Shown: piece after piece, positions 1 to 15,502 of the stretch
Position numbering within the stretch: the first letter of the stretch is position 1
Layout of the letters: every line of letters starts with the position of its first letter
NCBI GenBank assembly: GCA_916048095.2
Contig: OU696588.1
Location: 7,467,501 to 7,531,500 of the forward strand
DNA from: Sacculina carcini
Lineage: Eukaryota > Arthropoda > Thecostraca > Sacculinidae
DNA length: 64,000 bases
Direction: 5' to 3'
Program-made: the position numbers and the translations under genes
Notes under the pieces: generated by a model
Databases searched by the model: none
Seen by the model: the letters and a program-made list of their open reading frames with translations, nothing else
What the model was told of the DNA's origin: nothing

Positions 1-2
1 TT

Positions 3-2798
3 GTCTCTGTCGTAGTTAATTATGACATTTTCTTTGTGAATGAATCTTGGCTTTCTCCCTCTGAAATTTCTACTTTTAATAGCTGTCTTCCTTCTAACTA
101 CTCCGCTTATCACCAGTCTCGCTCCATCAATAGTTCTAATTCCTCTAAGTCTGTTGGTGGTGGTGTTGCTATTATTTTTAATTCTGATTGTATCCGTCTT
201 ATTCAATGTAAGTTAGGTCTGTGTATCAATTCCTTCGAATATGTTTGCTGTAAGATCACTAGCCGTTACTCTCTCCCCGTCTGTATTCTCTCAATCTATC
301 GTGGTAACTATGTATCTAGTTCTGTTTTCTTAGATGAGTTTAGTACTCTACTTGACACGCTTGTATCTATGTTTTCTTCTAGGATTGTTTTATGTGGTGA
401 TTTTAATCTTTGGCTAGATGCTCCTCATCTCAAGTCGTGCACATCTTCGTTTCTAGAATTAATTTCTTCGTATGGCTTGTCAAATCATGTGTGCGGCTCT
501 ACTCATGAACGTGGCCACACCCTTGATTTAGTGCTTTCGTTTATTGACTCTCCTATTTTTATTAAGGATTTGACCATTCTCCCTATTGATTCTTCTGTTT
601 CTGATCACTCATTAGTTGAATTTTCCGCATTTATTCCTATCATCATAAGATCTAAAAAAACTGTCTCATTTTTAGATTATAAAAATGCTGATTATGACTC
701 ACTATGCAATAATATATTTTCTTCTTTCAATTCTGATTCATATATTTATATACCCCCTTCTGATCTTTGTAAATATTTCAACTCCTGTCTTGAACTTCTT
801 AGAGATCAGTTTGTTCCTGTTAAGAAGTTTCATTCCTCTCTCTCTCTTCATAGCCCCTGGTTCAATAGTGAAATTCGTAATTCCAAGCTTTCTCTTAGAC
901 GACTTGAGCGCCATTGGTTGCGTCTGAAAAATGACGCATCATGGAATTCTTATTGTGTTGCACGGCGTCACCATCATATCTTGTGTGAGAACGCCAAAAA
1001 ATCCTATTATAATTTTAAGATTTCCTCCTGTCTTGATAGTAAATCTCTTTGGAATATTTTCAATAGACTCCTAGGCAATTCCAATACCCTTGTGTTTCCT
1101 GATAGTGATTCATCTCGCTTACCTTCCCTATTTTCTAATTTCTTTGAGACAAAAATCTCTAATATCTGCTGTCGTTTCCCTCCTGCTATATTGTCTTATT
1201 CTCCCGCTACCTCCTCCATTTTTCACTCGTTCCACCCAATTTCCATTTCTGACTGCAGATTACTATTGAGACGTGTTCACACTCGATCTTCCTCCCTGGA
1301 TCCTATTGACCTTGCTCGAATTCCCCACTGTACTGAGTTACTTCTTCCCTTCATCACTTATTTTATCAATACGGCTTTCTCTCTTGGCGAATTTCTTGCG
1401 TCAAAGAGTGCCAGTATTCTCCCAATTCTGAAAAAACATAACCTTGATCCCAATTGTTTGTCTAACTACCGTCCCATCTCTAGAATTCCTTGGCTATCCA
1501 AATCTCTTGAAATGGCTGCTTATGTCCAGATCTCGGACTACCTTGAGCGCCATGATCTATTTCTCCCTGAACAGTCAGGCTTCCGTAGCTTTCACTCCAC
1601 AGAAACCTCGCTTCTCTTCCTCTATGACTCTATTCTTAAGTCTACTCTTGCTTGTAAGGATGTTCTTCTCATTCAACTGGACTTCTCTGCAGCTTTTGAC
1701 ACTGTTGATCATCTAATTCTACTCAATACTCTGTCTAACCTAGGTATTAGTGGTACTGCACTATCATTCTTCCGCTCTTATCTCTCTACTCGGTCTCAGT
1801 TTGTTTGTACCAGTGATTCTTGTAGTGAGTCTTTCCCACTCTCATACGGTGTCCCACAGGGATCCGTCCTAGGCCCTCTCCTTTTCAATATTTACTTAAC
1901 TTCCATTGGTGCAATCCTTCATCGTCATGATGTCACTTTCCAAATCTTTGCGGACGATATCCAAATTATTTTCTCGTCTAATACTATTTCCCAATCTTCT
2001 GTTTCTTCTCTCTTGGATGATATTGAAACTTGGTCTTTTTCCCACCATCTTAAGCTCAATCCCGATAAGACTAAATATATCATTTTTCAATCTTCTAGAA
2101 GCTTAACTTCTCTATCTGTTCCTCTCTCTAACTCTGTTCGTAGCTTAGGTTCTATACTTGATGATTCTCTTTGTTTTGATCTATACATCTCCGATATTAT
2201 TAAGGTCTGTAATTTTCATATTAGGCGAATATATTCTATCCGAAGATACTTAACTGTCTCTGCTGCCTTTAAACTAGCTAATTCTTTCATTCTCAGTAGG
2301 ATTCAATATTGTTGCTCGCTTTTTCTTTCTCTTAACCACCGCCAGCTTCGCAAACTTCAATCTGTTATTAATAAAGCCTGTCGTTTAATTTACAATATCC
2401 CTGCTGGCTCTCATGTCTCTCCCTTTCTACAAAAATTAGGACTTCTCCCTATTAAGGCACTTATTGACCATCGTGTCTGCTTAATTATTCATTCTACCCT
2501 TATTCTTCGTAAGCCCTCGTATTTATTCGATCTTCTGTCTTTTAAAAAATCTACTCGTACACTTAGGTCATCTGATGATTCTCGTCTCTTACTGGAGCCT
2601 GCTTTTCCTTCTAGACATTCTCACTATAATCGCTGTCTATCTATCTTAGGACCCCGTATTTACAATAAGCTCTCCCCAACACTGCGTTCTATCACTTCTA
2701 TTCCTCTTTTCAAAAAACACTCTAAGAAATTTTTTCTGTTGAAGTCCTATTATATCTTAGATAACATTGTGTACACTAGCGATGAATATAAGGTGTGA
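3..2798 (+). CDS. L2-type ORF2 protein: AP endonuclease plus reverse transcriptase, 5' partial
   Basis: The reading frame is open to the window edge, so the true start is upstream; no start codon is claimed. It encodes the two enzymes of target-primed reverse transcription. The N-terminal AP-endonuclease shows NESWL, then GDFNLW and SVSDHS (target DNA nicking). The RT follows with NYRPISRIPWLSK, QLDFSAAFDTVDH, GVPQGSVLGPLLFN and the catalytic FADDIQI. The C-terminal part has the usual KLQSVINKACRLIY and RHSHYNRC stretches. No stop or frameshift is seen in over 920 codons, so this is one of the best preserved frames here. The stop lies about 130 bases before the 3' hairpin. Confidence 0.9.
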   Translation, partial: VSVVVNYDIFFVNESWLSPSEISTFNSCLPSNYSAYHQSRSINSSNSSKSVGGGVAIIFNSDCIRLIQCKLGLCINSFEYVCCKITSRYSLPVCILSIYRGNYVSSSVFLDEFSTLLDTLVSMFSSRIVLCGDFNLWLDAPHLKSCTSSFLELISSYGLSNHVCGSTHERGHTLDLVLSFIDSPIFIKDLTILPIDSSVSDHSLVEFSAFIPIIIRSKKTVSFLDYKNADYDSLCNNIFSSFNSDSYIYIPPSDLCKYFNSCLELLRDQFVPVKKFHSSLSLHSPWFNSEIRNSKLSLRRLERHWLRLKNDASWNSYCVARRHHHILCENAKKSYYNFKISSCLDSKSLWNIFNRLLGNSNTLVFPDSDSSRLPSLFSNFFETKISNICCRFPPAILSYSPATSSIFHSFHPISISDCRLLLRRVHTRSSSLDPIDLARIPHCTELLLPFITYFINTAFSLGEFLASKSASILPILKKHNLDPNCLSNYRPISRIPWLSKSLEMAAYVQISDYLERHDLFLPEQSGFRSFHSTETSLLFLYDSILKSTLACKDVLLIQLDFSAAFDTVDHLILLNTLSNLGISGTALSFFRSYLSTRSQFVCTSDSCSESFPLSYGVPQGSVLGPLLFNIYLTSIGAILHRHDVTFQIFADDIQIIFSSNTISQSSVSSLLDDIETWSFSHHLKLNPDKTKYIIFQSSRSLTSLSVPLSNSVRSLGSILDDSLCFDLYISDIIKVCNFHIRRIYSIRRYLTVSAAFKLANSFILSRIQYCCSLFLSLNHRQLRKLQSVINKACRLIYNIPAGSHVSPFLQKLGLLPIKALIDHRVCLIIHSTLILRKPSYLFDLLSFKKSTRTLRSSDDSRLLLEPAFPSRHSHYNRCLSILGPRIYNKLSPTLRSITSIPLFKKHSKKFFLLKSYYILDNIVYTSDEYKV

Positions 2799-2861
2799 TT
2801 TTCTCTCTGTTCTCTCCCTCTCCATCTTTTACCTTGTGAATGCATGCATTTGTGTTAGTGT

Positions 2862-3860
<999 letters not shown>

Positions 3861-4147
3861 CGCTCGTGTCATTCGCTTGTCATTGTTCATTCGCTTTCGT
3901 GTCATTCGCTTTTCTGCTGTCGTGGTGTTTGGATGTGTTTTTGTGCGCTCCGTCTGCCTTTTGATAGTGCCTTCCGGTGGTGCGAATACGCCGTGTGTTT
4001 GTGCGTGTGTTTGTATGCGCGTGTGCTCACTGGTTCTCTGATCTTATCTGATTAGACCAGAGGTGACAACTCTTCTGACTCTCACCCTCTTTCATCGTCA
4101 CCGGGGCCCCCGTTGCCTTGGTGCACGTGCGTGTACCTTAGTGTGTG

Positions 4148-4188
<41 letters not shown>

Positions 4189-4253
4189 GGTTGTGTCCGA
4201 GTGCGCGCGTCCTTGTAAGGACGGGGTACCGTTACCGCGTCCCCTGTGACGTC

Positions 4254-5453
4254 ATGAGTGTGGTAAAAATTGCTGGCTTGCAGCCGGCCCGTGCTGCGCC
4301 TCCACCTGATGGAACTTCGTGCAAAGTGTGCATGAACACGATTGCAGTGCCGGCGTTGAACTGCTCCCAATGCAACGCCTATGTGCATGTTGCATGTGCT
4401 GGTCTGCCGTCTTTTGTAGTGGTGAACTACTTCACCACAAGATCCTCGTTTTGCTGCCAAAGTTGCGTAAAATCGAAGCCAAACTTCCTGCAAGTCACAG
4501 CTTGGCTGGATGGCTTCACCTCGACTGGCCCTGTTGCTGAACCAACCGCACCTGCTGCACCATCCGCCTCAAATGACGATTGCCTGCGTGAGTTAAAGAC
4601 TGCGGTTGACGACATCAAACGTCAGCTGAAGTTGATTTCGCGGTCTGAACCGCCCACAAAGAAAACGCCGACACAGCCAGTTGCTACTAAGCCATGGTCG
4701 TACTCTCATGTAGCCAAATCTCGCGACATTGTCGTGAAAACCAAGGCTGATGAACAAATATCCAAGCAAACCGTCTCAAATGCCCTGGAGTGTGTGCCTG
4801 TGCTTGGTCTAGCCAAGACTAAGCATGGTGATCTGCGAGTCAGACTCCCTGATTCCAAGACTGCCAAAACTGCGGTTGATGCCATTCGTAAGATCCCCCA
4901 GGCACAAACATCTGTTGTCGGGAAGCTTTTGCCCAAACTGACCATTGTCTCGGTCAGCGATGACGTTGCTGATGATAAATTCGCCGACTATGCCATCAAA
5001 AAGAATAGTGAGATTCGTGCAGCGCTGAAGTCTTCTGCTGATCTCAAAGTCCTGTTTTCAAGGAAGGCTTCTGATGGCTGCAAGACGGTTGTTATTGCTG
5101 TGTCGCCCCTCGTGCGAGATGCAATCATGCAGTCTGGCTATGTGTTCATTGGTGACCGCCGATGCCGTGCGTTTGACCGATTTTTTGTTAATCGCTGTCA
5201 CAAGTGTCAGCGCTATGGCCACAGCTCGGGCAATTGCTATACTGAACATGCCTGTTGCGGTTGGTGTGGTGGTGAACACGCCTCATATGCGTGTAAGGCC
5301 AAAGGAAATCGCAAGTGCGTCAACTGTGTGCGTGCTGGCCATTCGGGTGTGTCCCACTCTGTGTTTGACAAACTCTGTCCATGCTTTGCCGCGGCCAAAA
5401 AATATCTCGTGTCGCGTACGATGACCAGCGCTGATTCCGATCTGGGAAACTAG
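4254..5453 (+). CDS. L2-type ORF1 protein: PHD-like finger plus zinc knuckles
   Basis: About 399 residues from the ATG at 4254. The frame is open upstream, but those codons are TG-repeat sequence, so this ATG is preferred. Near residues 20-75 a Cys-x2-Cys, Cys-x2-Cys, His-x2-Cys, Cys-x2-Cys pattern (CKVC, CSQC, HVAC, CQSC) looks like a PHD-type finger. The C-terminal 90 residues hold knuckle-like Cys/His clusters (CHKCQRYGHSSGNC, CGWCGGEHASYAC, CVNCVRAGHSG), as in gag-like ORF1 proteins of CR1/L2 and Jockey-group LINEs. Its likely role is binding the element RNA in a ribonucleoprotein. A coiled coil was not evident. The frame is intact and ends 50 bases before ORF2. Confidence 0.8.
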   Translation: MSVVKIAGLQPARAAPPPDGTSCKVCMNTIAVPALNCSQCNAYVHVACAGLPSFVVVNYFTTRSSFCCQSCVKSKPNFLQVTAWLDGFTSTGPVAEPTAPAAPSASNDDCLRELKTAVDDIKRQLKLISRSEPPTKKTPTQPVATKPWSYSHVAKSRDIVVKTKADEQISKQTVSNALECVPVLGLAKTKHGDLRVRLPDSKTAKTAVDAIRKIPQAQTSVVGKLLPKLTIVSVSDDVADDKFADYAIKKNSEIRAALKSSADLKVLFSRKASDGCKTVVIAVSPLVRDAIMQSGYVFIGDRRCRAFDRFFVNRCHKCQRYGHSSGNCYTEHACCGWCGGEHASYACKAKGNRKCVNCVRAGHSGVSHSVFDKLCPCFAAAKKYLVSRTMTSADSDLGN

Positions 5454-5503
5454 ATCGGATCGACGTCCTGCCTGCATCATCGGCCGAGCCAGGATCTCAT
5501 CGT

Positions 5504-8459
5504 GTGCCAGCTTCGTACAGCAGAAACGTCTATCCGGCTAAGTGTTTTTCTTGTGCTCTGTGGAACTTTAGATCTATTCGCTCAAAAATTTCTCTTCTTA
5601 ATTCACTTCTTTCTAACTATGCTATATTTTGCATTGTAGAGTCTTGGCTTTCTCTAGCGGAAATTCCTTCGTTTAATAGTTCACTTCCTCCTAATTTTAA
5701 TGCTATTCATTCCTGTAGGGACCTCTCCAACTCTTCTAAATTATCTGGTGGTGGGCTTACTATCGTGTTCAATACATCTATGTTTGAGTTGAAATCTATT
5801 CATATTCCTGTTAATATTTCTTCGTTTGAATTTATTTGCGGTCATGTTTCCGGTGTTAATTCACTCCCTGTTTGTTTTGTTGTGGTGTATCGTGCTTTTT
5901 CTCATTCTAGCTCCAAATTTCTCGATGAATTTTCAGCTCTCATCGACTACTTGGTTCCCATTTACTCCTCTAGAATTATTTTGTGTGGTGACTTTAATCT
6001 ATGGGTTGATTCTCCTTATTTAAAAGCATGTTCTTCCAATGTGTGGTGACTTTAATCTATGGGTTGATTCTCCTTATTTAAAAGCATGTTCTTCCAATTT
6101 TATTAGCTATATAAATTCTATAAACCTGCTTAATCACATTTCCGTTCCTACTCATATTCATGGCCACTCTCTAGATTTAGTATTATCTTTTAATGATCCC
6201 TCTTCAGTTATGGTTAGTGATGTTCATGTATTTCCAATTGACTCTTCTGTATCCGATCATTGTATGATTGAGTTCTCAGCTTTGTTGCCATTTCGCTCGA
6301 AAATTAGCAAATTTATTTCTTATCCTGATTACGCCTCTGTCGATATTGATGCCTGCTACTTAGATCTGTCTAGTCACCTTACCCAGATCAGCCTTGAAAA
6401 TCTGCATCCTAATCATATTTTCAATTCTCTCTCCTCCATTCTTTCTGAAATTCGAATTACTCATGTGCCAATTAGGTCAAAAATCATCGCTGCAGCATCT
6501 CACGCTCCTTGGTTTGACCACTCTCTTCAAATATCCAAAACTTCTCTTCGACGTTCTGAGCGACAATGGCGCAGGCTGAACGATGCTTCCTCCTGGCAAT
6601 CTTATTGTTCAGCTCGGCGTCATCATCATAGTCTTTGTGAATCAGCCAAATCCTCTTTCTACAAGTCCAAAATCTCAAACTGTACTTCTAAAAAGCTCTG
6701 GAATATGCTTAATTCTATCCTTGGTAACACCTCACTTATCACTCTTCCTAGTACAGATCTTGACACTCTTCCCTCTCGTTTCATTGACTTTTTTCATAAT
6801 AAGATTGTAAATATAGTTTCTTCTCTTCCTCCGGTCTCATTAAATTCTTCCAGTTCTCCTGATGTTATCTTTACATCTTTTGAATTGATTTCTGTTTCTG
6901 ATTGTGCCTGTATCATTCGCCGTACTAAACTCAATTCGTCTCACTTAGATCCCATCGCCTATAATCGTGTACCTCAACTCGTTCCTCAGTTGTTTCCTTT
7001 TATTGCTTACTTCATCAATTCCTGCTTTAGCTCTGGTGAATTCTCTGCCTCTAAAGTCGCTTGCATTTTGCCAATATTGAAAAAAGCTGGCCTTGACTGT
7101 AATGATTTGCGTAACTACCGTCCGATCTCCCGCATACCTTGGTTGTCTAAAGTGTTAGAAATGGCTGCCTATCTTCAGATTTCACACTTCCTTGAATCCT
7201 CTGATCTTTTCCTTCCTGAACAATCTGGTTTTCGTCTATCTCATTCCACAGAAACTTCGTTGCTTTGTATTTATAACTCTGTTCTGAAAGCCACACTTTC
7301 TGGTCAGTATGCGGTTTTGATTCAGCTTGACTTCTCAGCTGCTTTCGATACTGTCAACCACTCGATCCTCATACAAAGTTTACGCGATCTAGGTATAGGT
7401 GGTAAAGTACTTTCCTTTTTCCAATCCTATTTATCTGATAGACAGCAGTATGTTGAGCTTCCTGGCTCCTCTCCTAGTGAGCTTCGTCCTCTCTTGTCTG
7501 GGGTGCCTCAGGGTTCTGTTCTTGGTCCTCTTTTGTTCAATGCTTATCTTACTCCTTTAGGCATTTTACTTCGCTCAACAGTTTCTTCGTTCCAAATATT
7601 TGCTGACGATGTTCAAATACTGCTGATATCTGATTCTTTGTCTTCCATGCCTTTTTGTTCTATTATGAATGCTGTTAATGACTGGTCTGCCTCGCGTCAG
7701 TTGAAACTAAATCCTGACAAAACCCGATATGTGCTCTTTAATTCTTCCCCTCTCTCTACTACGCTTCCCTTCTCTTCTTCTGCTACTGTTAGGAATTTAG
7801 GTGTACTCTTCGACGACAAGTTATCATTTGATCCCTATATCTCCGAGATTAGCCGCCAATGTAATTTTCAAATTCGCCGTATCTACTTTATACGTAAGTT
7901 TATTGATGTTCCTGCTTCTCGTAAATTAGTTAATGCTCTTGTAGTATCTAGGGTAATTTATTGTTGCTCACTTTTTCTATCCCTGAATCATCGCCAACTT
8001 AGGTTAATTCAATCCATCCTGAACAAAGCTTGCCGCCTTATATTCTTCCTCCCTTATGGCTCTCACATTACCTCTTATCTTCAAAAATTAGGTTGGCTTC
8101 CTATTAAAGCTTTGATTGAGTTTCGTATTTGTACACTTATCCATTCTGCTTTAATCCTCCACAAACCTGACTATATATTCAACATGTTCTCGTATAAGGT
8201 TCCACTCAACTCTGTTCACCTTAGGTCTGACAACAAATGCTTACTATTTGAGCCTCAATTTCCTTCTCGCCATTCTCACTATGATCGTTGTTTTTCTATT
8301 CAGGGCCCTCGTATATATAACAAGCTCCCGTCTTCCCTTCGTTCCATTCGATCGCTTGATTCGTTTAATCGACACTGTAGAAAATACTTCCTTAACATCT
8401 CGTACTCTTCATCAGGCCACAATAGTTCTGTCACCATCTCAGAAAAATATCGTATTTAG
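5504..8459 (+). pseudogene. L2-type ORF2 (AP endonuclease plus RT), broken by one 58-bp duplication
   Basis: The first frame (5504-6049, GTG-initiated as read; real start unclear) carries the start of the AP-endonuclease domain with LWNFRSIRSK, VESWLS and CGDFNLWVDS. A 58-bp tandem duplication there shifts the frame. The second frame (6039-8459) repeats CGDFNLW and continues through SVSDHC, NYRPISRIPW, QLDFSAAFDTVNH, GVPQGSVLGPLLFN and the catalytic FADDVQI to a normal C-terminus with RHSHYDRC. No other stop is seen, so loss of function may rest on this single event. It is about as similar to the L2-1 protein as different subfamilies of one clade would be. Confidence 0.88.
5982..6097 (+). repeat. 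58-bp direct tandem duplication inside ORF2
   Basis: Bases 5982-6039 are repeated at 6040-6097 with no visible difference, starting at TGTGTGGTGACTTTAATC. Because 58 is not a multiple of three it breaks ORF2. Identity of the two copies means it is recent or an assembly or replication-slippage product. Confidence 0.95.
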
Positions 8460-8670
8460 CCTTATTGTCTTTGCTCTTTAACGTATCTATACGTATGTGA
8501 GTGTCTATGCTTATGTAAGTCTACGTGTCTATGTGTGTGTATATGTGTATGCTGCCTTGTGATGCTTTAATGTCCGCGTGTCTATATATATGTGTGTGTG
8601 TGTGTGTGTCTTTGTTTGTCTGTGTGTGTATGTCTGTGTGTTGTGTTTGTCTCTGTGTGTGTGTGTGCGT

Positions 8671-11074
<2,404 letters not shown>

Positions 11075-11102
11075 TGTAATTTCACAGTGTTCATCCGACC
11101 AG

Positions 11103-11286
11103 TGCGCACCTCTGCAGGCAAGCCCGAGACAAATGCACACCGGAGAGCCATGTCAGGTACTACACCCCAACGAGACGCCCGATGTATACCTGGCCGATCT
11201 CAAGAGATTGGCTTCAGCGTTTGGTGGAGTACCTGACATGGCTCTCCGGTGTGCATTTGTCTCGGGCTTGCCTGCAGAGGTGCGCA
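11103..11286 (+). repeat. 58-bp perfect inverted repeat at the left end of LTR-1
   Basis: Bases 11103-11160 are the exact reverse complement of 11229-11286, with a 68-base spacer. The right arm is gag coding sequence in the proper orientation; the left arm is the inverted copy joined to 24 bases of LTR end. Confidence 0.95.
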
Positions 11287-11615
11287 CAACGTTACGTGCG
11301 AATTCTCGACTTGAGTCGCTGGATCTGCCACAGCTGACAGCTAGGGCTCGCATACTGCTCCAAGAGAACCAGCACAACGAAGTGTGTCTGGCCGCCAGGG
11401 AACCAACAGCAACTCATACAGCACAACGAGAAATCAAGTGTTTCTGTTGCGGAGGCATTGGTCATATCCAGCGTCATTGTCCATCCAACCGCAACCGCAG
11501 CAGATTTGATCACGACAAGCGCAACAAACAAAACGGCCGAGACAGTCAGGGCAAGTCGGGAAACGACAGCGGAGAGGCGTCGTCAGCGCCGGACTCCTCT
11601 CCGAGACAATATTAG
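11161..11615 (+). pseudogene. LTR-1 gag remnant with zinc knuckle
   Basis: Only the C-terminal part of gag remains. It includes a capsid-like tail (VSGLPAEVRTTLR) similar to the FLRGLPPVVQETVR segment of the LTR-4 gag. One Cys-x2-Cys-x4-His-x4-Cys knuckle follows (CFCCGGIGHIQRHC) and would bind RNA. The frame stops at the TAG at 11613, and pol starts in another frame 18 bases later. The N-terminal gag was lost in the rearrangement that made the inverted repeat. Confidence 0.8.
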
Positions 11616-11632
11616 CCAGGACGCTACCGACG

Positions 11633-13531
11633 GTGAATGCGACCATCGACGGTGTTGAGCGACGTGCGCTCGTCGACACGGGCTGCAGTCAAAGCATAGC
11701 ACATGTGTCCTGCTGCAGAAAATGGGCGCGCAAAAAGGTGAGTGTCGTAACCATGAGCGGTGAGAGATTCTCGACGTTGGGAACGGGCACAGTGACGCTC
11801 AGTATTGGTGATGATGTTCTACCGTGCCATGAAGTTGTTGTTTCACAGACAAGGCCACTGGGGTTCGATTTCATCTTGGGAATGAATGCCATCACGTCGT
11901 TGAAGGGTGTGTGTATATCTCCTGACAGTAATATTACGTTCAATCCATGTGCGAATGATTCTGTGTTACGTGGTAAACTGGTGCACACTCACACTGCGTT
12001 GGGTTCGTCTGAGGATAAAAAGCATGTGGATGACGACATACACGTCGATGAAAAGGATTTTTCACTATCATTCACCGACAGGGGTGGTTTCTGGACAGTT
12101 CGCTGGAAGTGGGCCAACGGTGTAGAGCCTGGGATGTTACACAATCAGATATCAGAATACCACGTGAAAAAGTCTAATCGACCTCAGTACGTGACGGAAT
12201 TGCGTGATTGGATTGCCAGAGGTTGGCTGGTGGAGTATGATGAAGCCAGGTTCGGTCCGGTAAAAGGCCTCATACCGAAAGATGCGCTGTCTGGAAAATC
12301 ACGCGTCAAAACAAAGGCCGCGGGGGAAATGCTCATTCGCCGCAGAATCAGCCTCATTGCCGATCTTGCACATGAATATGACATGTCAATTGAAGTAAAA
12401 CTCGTTAAATCTGCAGAGAACAAAGCAGATGTGCTCACTCGGGTGCCACGGACCTGGTTGAAGGATAATGAATTGCGTGACGCGCCGATTTGTGCCGCTG
12501 GAATAGATAGAAATCAACTGATCAGTAATATCCACCACGATTCTGGTCACCCAGGCGTCAGGAAGTCACTGTTTTTTGCTCGAAAAGCCGACCAAGGTGT
12601 AACCCGACGCGAGGTATATGCAGTAGTGCGAAAATGCGATGTGTGCAACTCCGTAGATCCCGCCCCAGTGAAGTGGAGGAATGGAAACTTGAGCGTCAGA
12701 GATGTGTGGGACAGGATTGCCATTGATTTCACGCACTACGGTGGTTGTCATTACCTCTCAATCATCGATTGTGGACCGTCTCGGTTCACTCTTTGGAAAT
12801 GTGTTCGTGTGCAGACAAGTGCTGTTGTGGTGGCATTACTTGAATCGCTGTTTCTTGAGAGGTCTGCCCCGCGTGAAATTTTGCTCGATAACGACACTGC
12901 GTTCAGAAGCAGAGAGTTTCGGCAATTCGCGACCAGTTGGGGGGTGAGAATCCACTACCGATGTGCTCATGCACCATCCGGCAACGGTATAGTGGAGAGA
13001 TGTCATCGTTCGGTTAAAACAATCGCTGCTCGCAAGCAATGCACCATTCAGGAAGCTGTATATTGGTTCAACGTCCGGCCGCAAAACAATGATGAATCAA
13101 CATCTCCATTCAACATGTTGTATCAGTACACTGCGCGAGTGAAAGGACTCAGTCATGATTTATCTGTTGCACGCCAGGACGTCGAAGAGTGCCCGTTTGT
13201 TCAAGGTGACTTGGTGTGGGCAAAGCCACCAAACAGTCGCTGTTACAGCAAATATTTACCCGGCGTAGTGACTCGTGTTGTGTCTAATCAATCAGTGGAT
13301 GTTGACGGTGTACCGCGACATGTTCGGGACCTGCGTATGCGGCATACTGAGCCCGAAGTCGCTCAGCAACCGATTTCAGACGATGAAGAGCTGGTCGTGA
13401 GTTTTGGGCGAGCCCCGAGGGCCAACGTGGCATCGCACGACGTCGCACCCGCAGAATCGCCTCGGAGGTCTAATCGACGGCGTGTAGCCCCTCGGTGTTT
13501 TTGTTGCGATGAGCAACAGGGGGGAGTGTAA
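11633..13531 (+). pseudogene. LTR-1 pol: protease, deleted RT/RNase H, integrase
   Basis: A single open frame of 632 codons. The protease has ALVDTGCSQS near the N-terminus (aspartic active site DTG). The RT region runs from WTVRWKW to GPVKGLIPK and then jumps to the end of RNase H (KTKAAGEMLIRRR). The RT catalytic palm and most of RNase H are therefore deleted in frame, judged against LTR-2 and LTR-4. The integrase is complete by eye: zinc-binding HH...C-x2-C (HHDSGHPG, CDVCNS), then catalytic Asp (IDFTHY), Asp (LLDNDTAF) and Glu (GNGIVERCH). The C-terminus ends ...CDEQQGGV at the polypurine tract. The copy could not reverse-transcribe itself. Confidence 0.87.
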
Positions 13532-14167
13532 TTTCACAGTGTTCATCCGAGGCGCCAGAGCGAGCGATGCGCGAGTTGTTCCGATATATTGAACGTTTGC
13601 TTACATGACATTCAACGTTTGTATGTCTGTGTGTCTGTATACACGCGCAGCACTGGTCGCGTTGGCAGAGGCCGTGTATGTGTGTGTGCAGTCACGTGTT
13701 TGTGTGGCTGTGGTCCTTGCGCGAGCGGTAGATGTTTGTTTGTGAATGCGTGCGTGTCTGTATGCGCAGCACTGGTTATACAGGCAGATGGTGTGCACGT
13801 GTGTGTATGTGTATGCATGTGAGTGTGTGTGTGCGTGTGCATGTGTGCGCGTGTGCGTCTATCCTGTACTGTCTTGGTGGCGATGTAACTGGGGGAAGTA
13901 TGGGCAGTGTAAAGGGGGTGCGATGACGCGTTGAGTTTCATGGGTAGTCGAGATCAAGCGTTCATGGTGTGAGTGTGAACGGTGCGCGGAAGCTTTGAGT
14001 GAGAGTGTACGGCGGGGTGCCGAGCGCGTTGTTCTTGGTGTTTTGTACTCGTTTCCGCGGTGTGAATATCGAGCGTTGTGTGTATTTACTCGGTGTCATA
14101 TTGTGCTATTGTGTGATTGTGTTATATATATTTCATCGTCCATCATTTGTTCTCCAATACAACTACA
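13527..14167 (+). repeat. LTR-1 3' LTR (641 bp)
   Basis: It starts TGTAATTTCACAG directly after a purine run (CAGGGGGGAG, the likely plus-strand primer) and ends ...CAATACAACTACA just before the TTGTG target duplication. Much of it is TG-rich. No second full copy exists in the window. Confidence 0.88.
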
Positions 14168-15354
<1,187 letters not shown>

Positions 15355-15502
15355 CACCGAGTTGTACTCACCGAGTTGGTGTTACGGGAGATGAGCAAGG
15401 CTCAGACTGTCCCGTCTCAGTAACCATATTCATCTAGCTTGGCCTTGAATGAACTTATCGTCTTACTTTCTACTATTTCTTCCTTCAATCTGTTCCACTT
15501 AT

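Larger units (their letters stand above)
11075..14167 (+). mobile_element. LTR retrotransposon LTR-1, rearranged, inside L2-4
   Basis: The insertion is bounded by a 5-bp target duplication, TTGTG at 11070-11074 and 14168-14172. The right end is a full LTR of 641 bp. The left end keeps only the first 24 bases of the LTR (11075-11098, TGTAATTTCACAGTG...), then a fragment of gag in reverse orientation. The 5' LTR, primer site and most of gag are missing, and the RT core is deleted within pol. Gene order is gag, protease, RT/RNase H remnant, integrase, as in Ty3/gypsy. The protein type resembles LTR-2, LTR-4 and LTR-6. Confidence 0.85.
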
